From Prochlorococcus sp. AG-676-M04 (GTDB lineage Bacteria > Cyanobacteriota > Cyanobacteriia > PCC-6307 > Cyanobiaceae): DNA of 57,152 bases. This document shows positions 13,751-20,781 of this stretch, one piece after another (the stretch's first letter is position 1; every line of letters starts with the position of its first letter). A model generated the notes under the pieces. That model ran no database searches. It was not told the origin of the DNA and saw only the letters and a list, made by a program, of their open reading frames with translations. A program made the position numbers and the translations under genes. The stretch spans positions 1-57,152 of the forward strand of contig QCUB01000002.1 of assembly GCA_003210895.1 (NCBI GenBank), in the 5' to 3' direction.

Positions 13751-13900
13751 ATGAGTGGAGATTATGAGACATTAGAAATCAATCAACCTAAGATTTCTTA
13801 TTTAAAAAAAAGATCTGAAGTAAATACTTTATGGCCAGATGAAATGATTAATAAGATTGAAGAAATGAAAAATAACATTAACGAAGCTGCTTATAAATAA
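13751..13900 (+). CDS. Small hypothetical protein, 49 aa
   Basis: I start at the ATG at 13751 because GGGGAATTT stands directly before it; the in-frame TTG at 13694 would add 19 residues of poor character. MSGDYETLEINQPKISYLKK and the helical end (NKIEEMKNNINEAAYK) show no known domain. It is located just after tRNA-Thr. Confidence 0.55.
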   Translation: MSGDYETLEINQPKISYLKKRSEVNTLWPDEMINKIEEMKNNINEAAYK

Positions 13901-13909
13901 ATTTTAAAA

Positions 13910-13951
13910 TTGACAGTCGATCTAAAATAATGAGCAATCAGATCCTTTTTT
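13910..13951 (+). promoter_or_regulatory. Promoter-hairpin module without a downstream gene
   Basis: TTGACA (13910-13915), 7 nt, TAAAAT (13923-13928), then TGAGCAATCAGATCC, in which the stem pairing is lost, and eight T. It is followed by the 3' end of an opposing gene, so no gene is left for it to drive. Confidence 0.6.
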
Positions 13952-14329
13952 TTAATAGCAAAGAACGCTATCCGCTTTAATTGATTCTTCAACTAGCACA
14001 TCTGGCATAGCAAACTCTGCTTTATATCCATCTAGAAGCTTCTTATCGTAACCCCTCGATTTAGCAGACTTTCCTGAGACGTATATGGTAACTTTTGAAT
14101 TTTTTAAATTTTCAAGATGTTCGTATAAGTCTCCAGTGCCTTGACCAACTATTTCTCCGGCTTTTTTGCAATTTAATATGTCAACTCCATCTCCTGCAAG
14201 AAAAAGAGTTACTTTATGATCGTTTTTTTCTGCAGCAAGGGCAACCAATAAACCTAAAGTTATTTTATTTTGAGATTCTAAACCGCTATAAATATGCACT
14301 AGCACTGTATTGTCGGTAATGATAGACAT
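13952..14329 (-). CDS. DsrE family protein, 125 aa
   Basis: VLVHIYSGLESQNKITLGLL, AAEKNDHKVTLFLAGDGVDI and VTIYVSGKSAKSRGYDKK follow the DsrE/DsrF fold order: a strand, a helix with an amide-rich loop, a strand ending in GDGV, and a late strand with a small residue in place of the usual cysteine. DsrE-like proteins relay sulfur or bind small ligands. The typical catalytic Cys is not at its place (SGKSAKS), so sulfur transfer is doubtful. The only late Cys is at the C-terminus (VLCY). Confidence 0.75.
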   Translation of the reverse strand: MSIITDNTVLVHIYSGLESQNKITLGLLVALAAEKNDHKVTLFLAGDGVDILNCKKAGEIVGQGTGDLYEHLENLKNSKVTIYVSGKSAKSRGYDKKLLDGYKAEFAMPDVLVEESIKADSVLCY

Positions 14330-14426
14330 TTAAGTCTCCCTATAATTTAATTCTCTAATCTTAAAAAAATCTATCTTTATTAGCTGTATTTTTTATGAAA
14401 CCCTTACTACTTGCACCGATTGAATA

Positions 14427-14640
14427 ATGAGTTGAGAATTAAGATGGGCTGGTTGGAATAGAGGTAAAAAGAGAATTTACGGGGAAGATGGTAATTACTT
14501 TTATGATGACCCAAGTAAATATCCTCCTAAAGAACCATAATATACAGAAGAGGAAAAAAGACAAATTAAAGAACTAGAGGAGGAAAGAAAAAAATCTCAA
14601 GCAAAAATAGATAATTCTGAATTAAAATCTATCTTTACCA
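14427..14640 (+). pseudogene. Decayed small gene with two in-frame stops
   Basis: From the ATG at 14427 one frame reads MS-stop-ELRWAGWNRGKKRIYGEDGN, then YFYDDPSKYPPKEP, then a TAA (14538-14540), then YTEEEKRQIKELEEERKKSQ. The codon usage and the acidic/basic helical end look like a real protein interrupted by TGA at 14433 and TAA at 14538. The true C-terminus is lost in the opposing gene. Confidence 0.55.
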
Positions 14641-14651
14641 ATAGACTTATA

Positions 14652-15083
14652 CTAATTATCTTCATTCAAATCAGAATATTCAATTTCATTAGATTCTTGT
14701 TTTGTATCTTGATTAAAAGAATTAAAATTAGTTTTATCAATAGCTATTAGTAATCCTCCTATTAATGATAAATTTCTTGCAATTGCCATAAATTGAAGAG
14801 GCACTAAATGAAAAATAATCGTTGTAGGGACTAAGAAAATGAGGAGTAGAGAACAGGCAAGTTTAGTTTTATTTGAAAAAATTAAAAGAATTGAACCACT
14901 AATTAAGAGTCCTGTTGCTGCAATTAACAAAAGATTAGAAAGTGGCTCTGGAAATCCTCTGCTTGTTATATATTGTGCTTGACTTCCAAAGTTAGTAATC
15001 TTGCTCGGTATGGCATTTACAAAAATCGCACTTAGAAGTAATTTGGCAAGAAAATTTAAAGAACAAAATCTTTTAAAGTTCAT
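14652..15083 (-). CDS. DoxX-like membrane protein, 143 aa
   Basis: LAKLLLSAIFVNAIPSKITN with a following AQYITSRGFPEP, LLISGSILLIFSNKTKLACS and a last ARNLSLIGGLLIAI correspond to the four-helix DoxX/SURF4-type fold (the SKITNF-type turn after helix 1, the GFP motif, the small-residue-rich helix 2, and NLSLIGG in helix 4). The C-terminal 30 residues are acidic and cytosolic-looking. Family members are linked to redox or respiratory chains; the exact role is unclear. Confidence 0.75.
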   Translation of the reverse strand: MNFKRFCSLNFLAKLLLSAIFVNAIPSKITNFGSQAQYITSRGFPEPLSNLLLIAATGLLISGSILLIFSNKTKLACSLLLIFLVPTTIIFHLVPLQFMAIARNLSLIGGLLIAIDKTNFNSFNQDTKQESNEIEYSDLNEDN

Positions 15084-15342
15084 AAAAACGTATCGGTTAT
15101 TACATAAATAGCTTAATTAGCACTTTTTTACAAGTCGTCTTTTTTACTTAGATAATGAATAAATATGTAAAACTTAAATAAGTGATTTAGGGCACTTGTA
15201 CTTTACCTAGCGATTAATTGTATGCCTGCGGACAACTTTGTATAAATCTGGCAAATTTTTGAGATTGGGAATTCCTTAGAAATTGAAATTAATAAGTGTT
15301 AGCCTTTGTGGTAATTTGTTGTAGTGTCTTAAAATAGAGGTC

Positions 15343-15393
15343 GGTTGCTTTAGTATTCCTAAGTCTCAGGTTATAATCCTGTAACCCAATCAG
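15343..15393 (+). repeat. PRE1 copy 6, strongly decayed
   Basis: TTGCTTTAGTATTCCTAAGT and CAGGTTATAATCCTGTAACC keep the spacing of the anticodon and TPsiC arms but not the tRNA pairing. The ATCAGTTATAGCAGTAAGTC flank is still present, which identifies it. Confidence 0.65.
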
Positions 15394-15442
15394 TTATAGC
15401 AGTAAGTCTAAGCTATTAATAAATTACATCCAAAGAAACCTT

Positions 15443-15464
15443 GACCCCAAAATGGACCCAAAAA
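15443..15464 (+). repeat. Tandem 11-bp pair, GCACCCAAAAT family, diverged
   Basis: GACCCCAAAAT then GGACCCAAAAA, 50 bp after PRE1 copy 6 and 47 bp before the pilin-like gene. Confidence 0.55.
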
Positions 15465-15510
15465 ATAACACGAAAATTTCACTGCTATAGTTATTAAAAT
15501 AAATTTAGTC

Positions 15511-16482
15511 ATGTCAAATTCAAAAGAAAATGGATTTTCCCTTATTGAATTAATAGTTGTTTTAATAATTACTGCCATTCTTTGTCAGTTGGGATTTATT
15601 GGTTATAACCGTTATGTCAGAAAATCGAAAGCATTTGCAGCCAGAGCAGCTATCAGAAATATCAAAGCTGAATGTATTTCAAATTCAGATTTAGGTTTAA
15701 ACAAAGATTTTACATTATTTGATTTAAATTCATATTCAATAAACACCCGAGAAAATAATAGCTGTTTTGGAGAGATTCAAAATGGCTTAATAATAGCTCT
15801 TCCTAATAATCCTGACTATTTACCTTCTTATAGTTATAACTTTGAATCTGGTGACATAAATTGCTCTTATAACGGTTTCATAGAAGGTTTATTTAGTGAA
15901 TGTGTTTCTCTAAAAGCAAAATTTGAGAAATATAATTTTGTAGTTAAAGATTCATATAAAGAAAGAGGATGCTCCGCATACGTTATTGTAAAAGGCCCTA
16001 GTTGGGAAGATGCAGAAAATAATTCTAAAAAACTAGGTGGGCATTTAATTACGATCAACGATAAAGATGAAAACAAATGGGTAGTCAATTCTTATCAGAA
16101 TTTAGTAACTTATAACAACGCGACTGGGGATATAAAGGGTTCTGCTGATACTCTTCCAAGAGCTTGGATTGGACTTAATGATAGAGATAAAGAGGGGGAA
16201 TATGTATGGAGTTCGGGCCAAGAAGTATCTTATAGAGGGACAATTGATTCCGGTCATTTTAGCGGCATGAAGAAAACCTACGGAAGATTTGATCCTAAAA
16301 CAGGCCTAAGAGATGATTCTTTACCTTTAGTAAATGAATTTATTGATCAAGATGTTTCTTCAATAACCTTAGCAAACCCATCTAATAACAGTTTTTGGGT
16401 AGAAGGTTCATGGGAAGATAATTGGAATAACTACACTCATTACAGTGATGGTATTGCTGAAATTCCCACATGTATGGATTAA
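15511..16482 (+). CDS. Type IV pilin-like protein with C-type-lectin-like domain, 323 aa
   Basis: Prepilin motif ENG-FSLIELIVVLII with Glu at +5; N-terminal 130 residues are shared with the pilins at 4950, 11427 and 12440. The C-terminal C-type-lectin-like domain has KGPSWEDAENNSKKLGGHLI, TINDKDENKW, AWIGLNDRDKEGEYVWSSGQ, a WEDNWNN segment and GIAEIP. It is closer to the textbook lectin pattern (W-I-G-L-N-D, W-S-S-G) than the domain at 11427. PRE1 copy 7 begins 3 bases after its stop. Candidate carbohydrate- or phage-exposed adhesin. Confidence 0.87.
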   Translation: MSNSKENGFSLIELIVVLIITAILCQLGFIGYNRYVRKSKAFAARAAIRNIKAECISNSDLGLNKDFTLFDLNSYSINTRENNSCFGEIQNGLIIALPNNPDYLPSYSYNFESGDINCSYNGFIEGLFSECVSLKAKFEKYNFVVKDSYKERGCSAYVIVKGPSWEDAENNSKKLGGHLITINDKDENKWVVNSYQNLVTYNNATGDIKGSADTLPRAWIGLNDRDKEGEYVWSSGQEVSYRGTIDSGHFSGMKKTYGRFDPKTGLRDDSLPLVNEFIDQDVSSITLANPSNNSFWVEGSWEDNWNNYTHYSDGIAEIPTCMD

Positions 16483-16485
16483 AAA

Positions 16486-16534
16486 TTTGCTTTGGGAGCA
16501 CTTGCTAGCAGGATCGAATCCTATTGGCCCTACC
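16486..16534 (+). repeat. PRE1 copy 7, followed by an intact terminator
   Basis: tRNA-Pro 3' half (TTGCTTTGGGAGCACTTGCT to GGCCCTACCA) directly behind the pilin-like gene. Instead of the ATCAGT flank it is followed by the terminator at 16554-16579, as copy 4 is. It even reads CCA at the end. Confidence 0.78.
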
Positions 16535-16553
16535 ATTTAAATCCAGTTGATAT

Positions 16554-16579
16554 AGAGAGTTTCCAAGACTCTCTTTTTT
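16554..16579 (+). terminator. Rho-independent terminator behind PRE1 copy 7
   Basis: AGAGAGT-TTCCAAG-ACTCTCT is a perfect 7-bp stem followed by TTTTT. Probably the original terminator of a tRNA-Pro gene; now it can end transcription from the pilin-like gene. Confidence 0.75.
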
Positions 16580-16654
16580 GTTGTCTGTTTGTCTCATAAC
16601 CCAAAAGGGATCTCTAGGGGGCATCTACAATCTTTGAATATCCCACCTAGGTGC

Positions 16655-16918
16655 TCACCATTTTGGTTCAGTTACTTGCCATCCCTCGGTAATTAATTGT
16701 TGATATTCTTTGCGCGCAGCTTCTATTTTAATCTCTTTTCTAGTTTTCATAAGCGGTGGATTCTCGCCTAATGAACCTACAACAATTCCACTATCAACAA
16801 ACATATACTCAAAAAATTTATCCTTATTATTTTTATTCTTTGTAAATCGTCTCACCTCAGTCCAGTTAGGACATATTAACCATGCCTCCTCAGTTACCCT
16901 TCTACAGTCTTTATCCAT
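16655..16918 (-). CDS. DUF1651 family protein, 87 aa
   Basis: Has the family ending A-R-K-E-Y-x-x-L-x-x-x-GW (EAARKEYQQLITEGWQVTEP) and the beta-rich front with WLICPNWTEVRRF. Similar to the copies at 10261 and 28857. No function is known for the family. Confidence 0.72.
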   Translation of the reverse strand: MDKDCRRVTEEAWLICPNWTEVRRFTKNKNNKDKFFEYMFVDSGIVVGSLGENPPLMKTRKEIKIEAARKEYQQLITEGWQVTEPKW

Positions 16919-17115
16919 AAATTTCCTCTAAGATTAATAGTTCTTTTATTAAGATATGATTTTCTTCCTTTTGCTTCAAAGCATGGATATTTTTAAAAGC
17001 TAAGTTAGTTTTCAAAATTCTAAAATTAATTTCCGATTCCATCTCTAATAAGCAACATGCAAACCATTGCTCGAATAATAAAAATTAAGCTCCACCCTTA
17101 CGATTTAATCTTCAA

Positions 17116-17232
17116 CTAACTTGGTAGTTGACTAGTTGGTGGTGCATGGAATTTCCTCTTCTTTCTAGTAAGTCTTTTATAAGCAACAAAAGTACATAAT
17201 ACAAGCAGAGGAATAAATATAGAGTTAATCAT
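17116..17232 (-). CDS. Small membrane peptide, 38 aa
   Basis: MINSIFIPLLVLCTFVAYKR is one membrane helix, then a strongly basic stretch (LTRKKRKFH) and a Pro/Ser end. Below gene-caller size. Partner unknown. Confidence 0.45.
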   Translation of the reverse strand: MINSIFIPLLVLCTFVAYKRLTRKKRKFHAPPTSQLPS

Positions 17233-17373
17233 TTTTAAAACCGTTTCTCTACACATAAAAACAAACTTAAACTAAATATCAATACCCAAAAATGTATTTT
17301 TCGTAGAAAGAACCTAGTAAGCTTTTAATAAATACAATAACTTTTTCTTTTTAACAAAAAAAAGGATTTTTGA

Positions 17374-18096
17374 TTAGTCAAATGTTTTTGAAGAGTTTTC
17401 TAGTAGTCCATTTAATTCTAAGAGTTCTTCTTTGGTAAATTCACGATATTTTCCCGTTGGTACGTCTAACTTAATATTCATAATTCTTACGCGCTTAAGT
17501 GATTGTACTCTGTAGCCTAAGGAATCGCACATTCTCCTAATCTGACGGTTAAGTCCTTGAGTAAGTATGATTTTGAATTTATTTGGCCCCAATTGTTTTA
17601 CAAAACAATTTTTGGTTATGCTGTCTAATATTTCAACTCCATTACTCATTCTTTGAATAAAGTCTCTATTAATTGCACGATTAACTCTTACGATATATTC
17701 TTTTTCATGATTATTTCTTGCTCTAAGTATTTTATTTACAATATTTCCATCGTTTGTCAAAAAAATTAATCCCTCACTGGGCTTATCCAATCTTCCAATA
17801 GGAAAAATCCTTGTAGGATATTTAATGAAATCTATTATATTGTCAGGTTCTACTCCTCTATCAGTTGTGCAAACGACTCCAACAGGTTTATTAAAAGCTA
17901 AGTATATGTTTTTTTGTTTCGTTGATTTTTCTATTCTTTGACCTTCAACTTTTACTTTATCACCCTTCTCTACCTTAGTACCTATCTCTGGAATTTTACC
18001 ATTAATGGTTACTTTTCCTTCTTCAATTAGTCTATCTGCTACTCTTCTAGAGCAGTAACCTACTTCACTTAAATATTTATTTATCCTGGTAGCCAT
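17374..18096 (-). CDS. rluF: 23S rRNA pseudouridine synthase, RluF-type, 240 aa
   Basis: An N-terminal S4 RNA-binding domain (RINKYLSEVGYCSRRVADRL...) is followed by the RsuA/RluB/E/F catalytic domain. The catalytic Asp is in FPIGRLDKPSEGLIFLTNDG, and QGLNRQIRRMCDSLGY plus RVRIMNIKLD follow. The length, the HEKEYIVRV segment and the overall pattern are closest to RluF (U2604 modification in E. coli). It is unusual as cargo of a small-gene island. A promoter-hairpin module lies 44 bp upstream, with a 3-codon frame in between. Confidence 0.88.
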   Translation of the reverse strand: MATRINKYLSEVGYCSRRVADRLIEEGKVTINGKIPEIGTKVEKGDKVKVEGQRIEKSTKQKNIYLAFNKPVGVVCTTDRGVEPDNIIDFIKYPTRIFPIGRLDKPSEGLIFLTNDGNIVNKILRARNNHEKEYIVRVNRAINRDFIQRMSNGVEILDSITKNCFVKQLGPNKFKIILTQGLNRQIRRMCDSLGYRVQSLKRVRIMNIKLDVPTGKYREFTKEELLELNGLLENSSKTFD

Positions 18097-18139
18097 TTTG
18101 TCAAAGTTACCTTTTAATTATTTTAAATCTAATTGGCCA

Positions 18140-18182
18140 TAAAAAAGAAAGTTTTATCTATCTATGTTAGATCAACTGTTAA
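18140..18182 (-). promoter_or_regulatory. Promoter-hairpin module, copy at 18.2 kb
   Basis: TTAACA (18177-18182), 7 nt, TAACAT (18164-18169), hairpin AGATAG-ATAAAA-CTTTCT with one T-T mismatch, TTTTT, then ATG GCC AAT TAG. rluF starts at 18096. Confidence 0.55.
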
Positions 18183-18220
18183 TCAAATTAATAATATATA
18201 TACATCTTTATTTGAGAAAC

Positions 18221-18270
18221 TTATTCTTTGGGAGTACTAGATCGCAGGTTCTAATCCTATAGCACCGATC
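18221..18270 (+). repeat. PRE1 copy 8
   Basis: TTCTTTGGGAGTACTAGATC to CACCGATCAGTCATAGCA; several tRNA-breaking changes, flank partly kept. No tandem 11-bp pair is seen close to it. Confidence 0.72.
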
Positions 18271-18307
18271 AGTCATAGCATGGCAATTTATATATCTAAA
18301 TTTATTA

Positions 18308-18347
18308 CCGTCGATCTAAAATAAGGGGCAATTAGCTCCTTTTTATT
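18308..18347 (+). promoter_or_regulatory. Promoter-hairpin module, copy at 18.3 kb
   Basis: GTCGATC (18310-18316), TAAAAT (18317-18322), hairpin GGGGC-AATTA-GCTCC, TTTTTATTT. The first box has decayed to ATTACC. It lies 70 bp upstream of the gene at 18422, the same arrangement as the copy at 10070. Confidence 0.6.
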
Positions 18348-18421
18348 TAGGAATTCAAAATAAATTAATCTTCCCTTTACTTATTCGAAGTAAGTTAATT
18401 ATTAGCGCTCATATTATTTTT

Positions 18422-18769
18422 ATGTCTTCAACATTTTACATTGTTCATCATGAATTCAAAGTAGGAAAAGCTGAAAGATGGTGGGATACAGCTTATGCTG
18501 CGATGGCTCCGGGTGGGGGTTGGGATGATGCCGTAGCTGCAAATAAAGAAAAAGGATTTTTTAATCATTCCGCTAATGCGATCACTAAAACAGGTCCTTT
18601 ATATTGTTTTTGGGAAGTAAAAGAGGGAATTTCTCCTGAAGAATTTCAAGAATTTATTGATGGACCTTCTGGCCCAGGTTTTGGACAAGATGCGCTGATG
18701 AACATATGCAAACCAATAGATAAATCTTTAATGAATGGACAAACACCTTATACTCCAGTGTTTTCTTAA
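18422..18769 (+). CDS. Small alpha/beta-barrel-like protein, 115 aa
   Basis: STFYIVHHEFKVGKAERWWD opens like ferredoxin-fold dimeric barrel proteins, and GPLYCFWEVKEGISPEEFQE fits the third strand and following helix. The end carries a Gly/Pro-rich segment (DGPSGPGFGQDALMNICKPI). It resembles uncharacterised cyanobacterial proteins of the DUF3303-like size class rather than a defined enzyme. Substrate unknown. Confidence 0.6.
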   Translation: MSSTFYIVHHEFKVGKAERWWDTAYAAMAPGGGWDDAVAANKEKGFFNHSANAITKTGPLYCFWEVKEGISPEEFQEFIDGPSGPGFGQDALMNICKPIDKSLMNGQTPYTPVFS

Positions 18770-18862
18770 AGATTATTAATTTCATTTAAATATTTGATTT
18801 GAAATTTATTTTCAAAAATTGTAAAAGTTAAAACAAGAAGAATCTAATCATTAGAATTTTTC

Positions 18863-19123
18863 TTATTTAATACCTAAATATCTCTCACAGTAGTAGTTAG
18901 CCAACTCTCGATTATCATAATTTTTTATTTCCTTTAGATTAAGCTTCTGCATCGCTTCATTACCTGTGATTTGATAGCTTGAATTTAGTTTTGCACAGGT
19001 ATCTTTAACTTTTGCTTCCTTATCGAAAGGGGTTCTTATATAAAAAGCAAAAATGGACAGGAACAAACCAAAAGTTACAACTCTTCTATGATTCTTCCAC
19101 CATTTGTAAAAATTACTTTCCAT
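18863..19123 (-). CDS. Membrane-anchored hypothetical protein, 86 aa
   Basis: I choose the ATG at 19123, which directly follows the module T-run. The in-frame ATG at 19168 lies inside the predicted promoter and would translate it. MESNFYKWWKNHRR is followed by one helix (VVTFGLFLSIFAFYI) and a soluble part with two Cys (KDTCAKLNSSY, ELANYYCERYLGIK). Function unknown. Confidence 0.65.
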   Translation of the reverse strand: MESNFYKWWKNHRRVVTFGLFLSIFAFYIRTPFDKEAKVKDTCAKLNSSYQITGNEAMQKLNLKEIKNYDNRELANYYCERYLGIK

Positions 19124-19168
19124 AAAAAAAAGAGGGTTGTATCTCTCCAATTTTAGATCGACTGTCAA
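19124..19168 (-). promoter_or_regulatory. Promoter-hairpin module, copy at 19.1 kb
   Basis: TTGACA (19163-19168), 7 nt, TAAAAT (19150-19155), G/A-rich and C/T-rich arms around ATACAA, eight T, ATG. It fixes the start of the 86-residue gene. Confidence 0.68.
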
Positions 19169-19307
19169 TCACTAGCATTATGTCATATTTAAGTAGGTTA
19201 GTTTCTATTCATCTAGACTAAATATTAAAAATTCGAAAGTTTAAAGTTATTTCCCCTGTTCAAATTTTGAATAGTTGCTACTTTTAAAATAAAAGATGGA
19301 GTTGATT

Positions 19308-19454
19308 ATGTTTACAAATTATCTACCTAGTGAGATGGTAACTGTTTTAGAAATAACAACTATGTTTTCAGTTTTATTTGGAACAATATTAGTTATGTTA
19401 TTCACATCAGATCAAGCAAATAAAAAGAATCTATATTTAAAAAAAGCTAAATAA
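19308..19454 (+). CDS. Single-pass membrane peptide, 48 aa
   Basis: MFTNYLPSEMVTVLEITTMF leads into a membrane helix (SVLFGTILVMLF) and a basic tail ending LKKAK, similar to the peptide at 1063. GGAG stands 7 bases before the ATG. Probably a real small gene. Confidence 0.5.
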   Translation: MFTNYLPSEMVTVLEITTMFSVLFGTILVMLFTSDQANKKNLYLKKAK

Positions 19455-19575
19455 CTATCCAAAGTAATATTTCTTGAAATTTATATGGTATTTCTATATC
19501 ATTTCGCCTATAAATTTATTTAGGGCAAACCTAAATGAGTTATCTCAACCCTAAGCTCCAAGACATATTTAACTA

Positions 19576-19887
19576 CTAATTAGAAGCTGCTGCAATTTCT
19601 TTATGAACGGAAAGAAATTCTTGGTCAGTTAAAACTGGAGTGACATCAACATCTACTCCAAAATTATCGACCCATACACTTGACCATTTCCATACGTTTT
19701 GATGATTGGAAGATTCTACAATTGCCCAGCCATTAGCCCCCTCGGGATTAACTACTCGATTTACGACTTTAAACCCATCAAATTCATCACCTTGACATCC
19801 TCCCTCTACAAAACCAGCAAATGCTTCTGCCCCTTTCATATGAGTTTCTTGATCTGGGAATTGCCAATGAACTATGAATGTTTGCAT
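19576..19887 (-). CDS. DUF3303 family protein, 103 aa
   Basis: QTFIVHWQFPDQETHMKGAE, FKVVNRVVNPEGANGWAIVE and NVWKWSSVWVDNFGVDVDVT fit the beta-alpha-beta pattern of DUF3303, a small ferredoxin-fold family of marine cyanobacteria. No catalytic role is known. It has no promoter-hairpin module. Confidence 0.72.
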   Translation of the reverse strand: MQTFIVHWQFPDQETHMKGAEAFAGFVEGGCQGDEFDGFKVVNRVVNPEGANGWAIVESSNHQNVWKWSSVWVDNFGVDVDVTPVLTDQEFLSVHKEIAAASN

Positions 19888-19955
19888 AACTAAATGATTT
19901 TTTTTATTATTAATTAAAAAAGTTAAAAAATAAATAAAAAATCTTTAAATTCAAA

Positions 19956-20705
19956 TTAATTCTTGATCGCCATTTGCCAATTTGAATATGAGTCTAAAGA
20001 TTTTTCTCTAATTAATTGTAATTTTCTAGAATTTATTTTTACTACAATTCCATCTGTTGGGTATTCAGTAAATAGTTTTTTATCTAACCATTGTTTTCTA
20101 AAGACTTGGACTTGGCTTGTGTAATTACAACTTTTAATGGCAGGGGTCTTGAAGGTAAGTTTTTTTAGATATTGAAGGGTTTCGTATTGGTTAAGCTTTC
20201 CATTTATAATTTGGAAACCGCAAAAGCTTATACCTTCTGGAGAACCTGCTGCAGCTCTTACGAAGCCTGATGCGATTCTTTGGGAAAAATTGGGAGGTCT
20301 ATTTGGAGCGAAAAGTTCGCCTCTAATTTGCAAAATTCCTGAAACAGGAAGATTGAGGGGTACGTCTTGAATTTCAGTAATCTTGCTTGTGACATCTTTA
20401 CCATTTCTAGAAATAGACTTTTCTAAAGTGCCATTTCTGTATTGAAGTGCAATAGCAATCCCATCAATCTTAGGTTCTATTAACAATCTAGTATCGGGTA
20501 GCAACCCCTCTAAGAATTCATCAATAGAATTCCTATTTAATGAAGGTAATGGGTGTGATTGTTTATTAGCGAAGTAATTACATTTAGGATCAATTCTTAA
20601 AAGATTTTTCTCTAACTGATCAAATTGTTTATCCGTAATTAAGGCATTGCCGATTCTGTAATTATAGTCGTACCATTGCAACCTTTCTTCTAAATAAGTA
20701 TTCAT
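19956..20705 (-). CDS. Minimal NAD+-dependent DNA ligase (adenylation domain only), 249 aa
   Basis: The N-terminal Ia-like subdomain (YDYNYRIGNALITDKQFDQL) would bind the NMN half of NAD+. The nucleotidyltransferase core has the adenylated lysine in EPKIDGIAIALQYRNG, then ILQIRGELF and YPTDGIVVKINSR, and it ends with a motif V-like WQMAIKN. The protein stops there. The OB-fold, zinc finger, HhH and BRCT domains of LigA (about 670 aa) are absent. It could self-adenylate but needs another factor to bind nicked DNA, or acts on another substrate. It is intact, so probably under selection, and it is not the housekeeping ligA. Confidence 0.85.
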   Translation of the reverse strand: MNTYLEERLQWYDYNYRIGNALITDKQFDQLEKNLLRIDPKCNYFANKQSHPLPSLNRNSIDEFLEGLLPDTRLLIEPKIDGIAIALQYRNGTLEKSISRNGKDVTSKITEIQDVPLNLPVSGILQIRGELFAPNRPPNFSQRIASGFVRAAAGSPEGISFCGFQIINGKLNQYETLQYLKKLTFKTPAIKSCNYTSQVQVFRKQWLDKKLFTEYPTDGIVVKINSRKLQLIREKSLDSYSNWQMAIKN

Positions 20706-20781
20706 TTTTCTTCCTTATAAGTTCTCTAATTTTCCTATCAAATGTAAGGAATTATCCAATTCAATTATAAAATGATAAGTT

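Noticed and set aside
11427-16482. Diversity-generating retroelement acting on the lectin-like domains
   Set aside because: No reverse transcriptase, no template/variable repeat pair with A-specific changes in the window.
18863-19168. Start of the 86-aa gene at 19168
   Set aside because: It would translate the TTGACA/TAAAAT module and its hairpin; the ATG at 19123 sits where other modules place the start.
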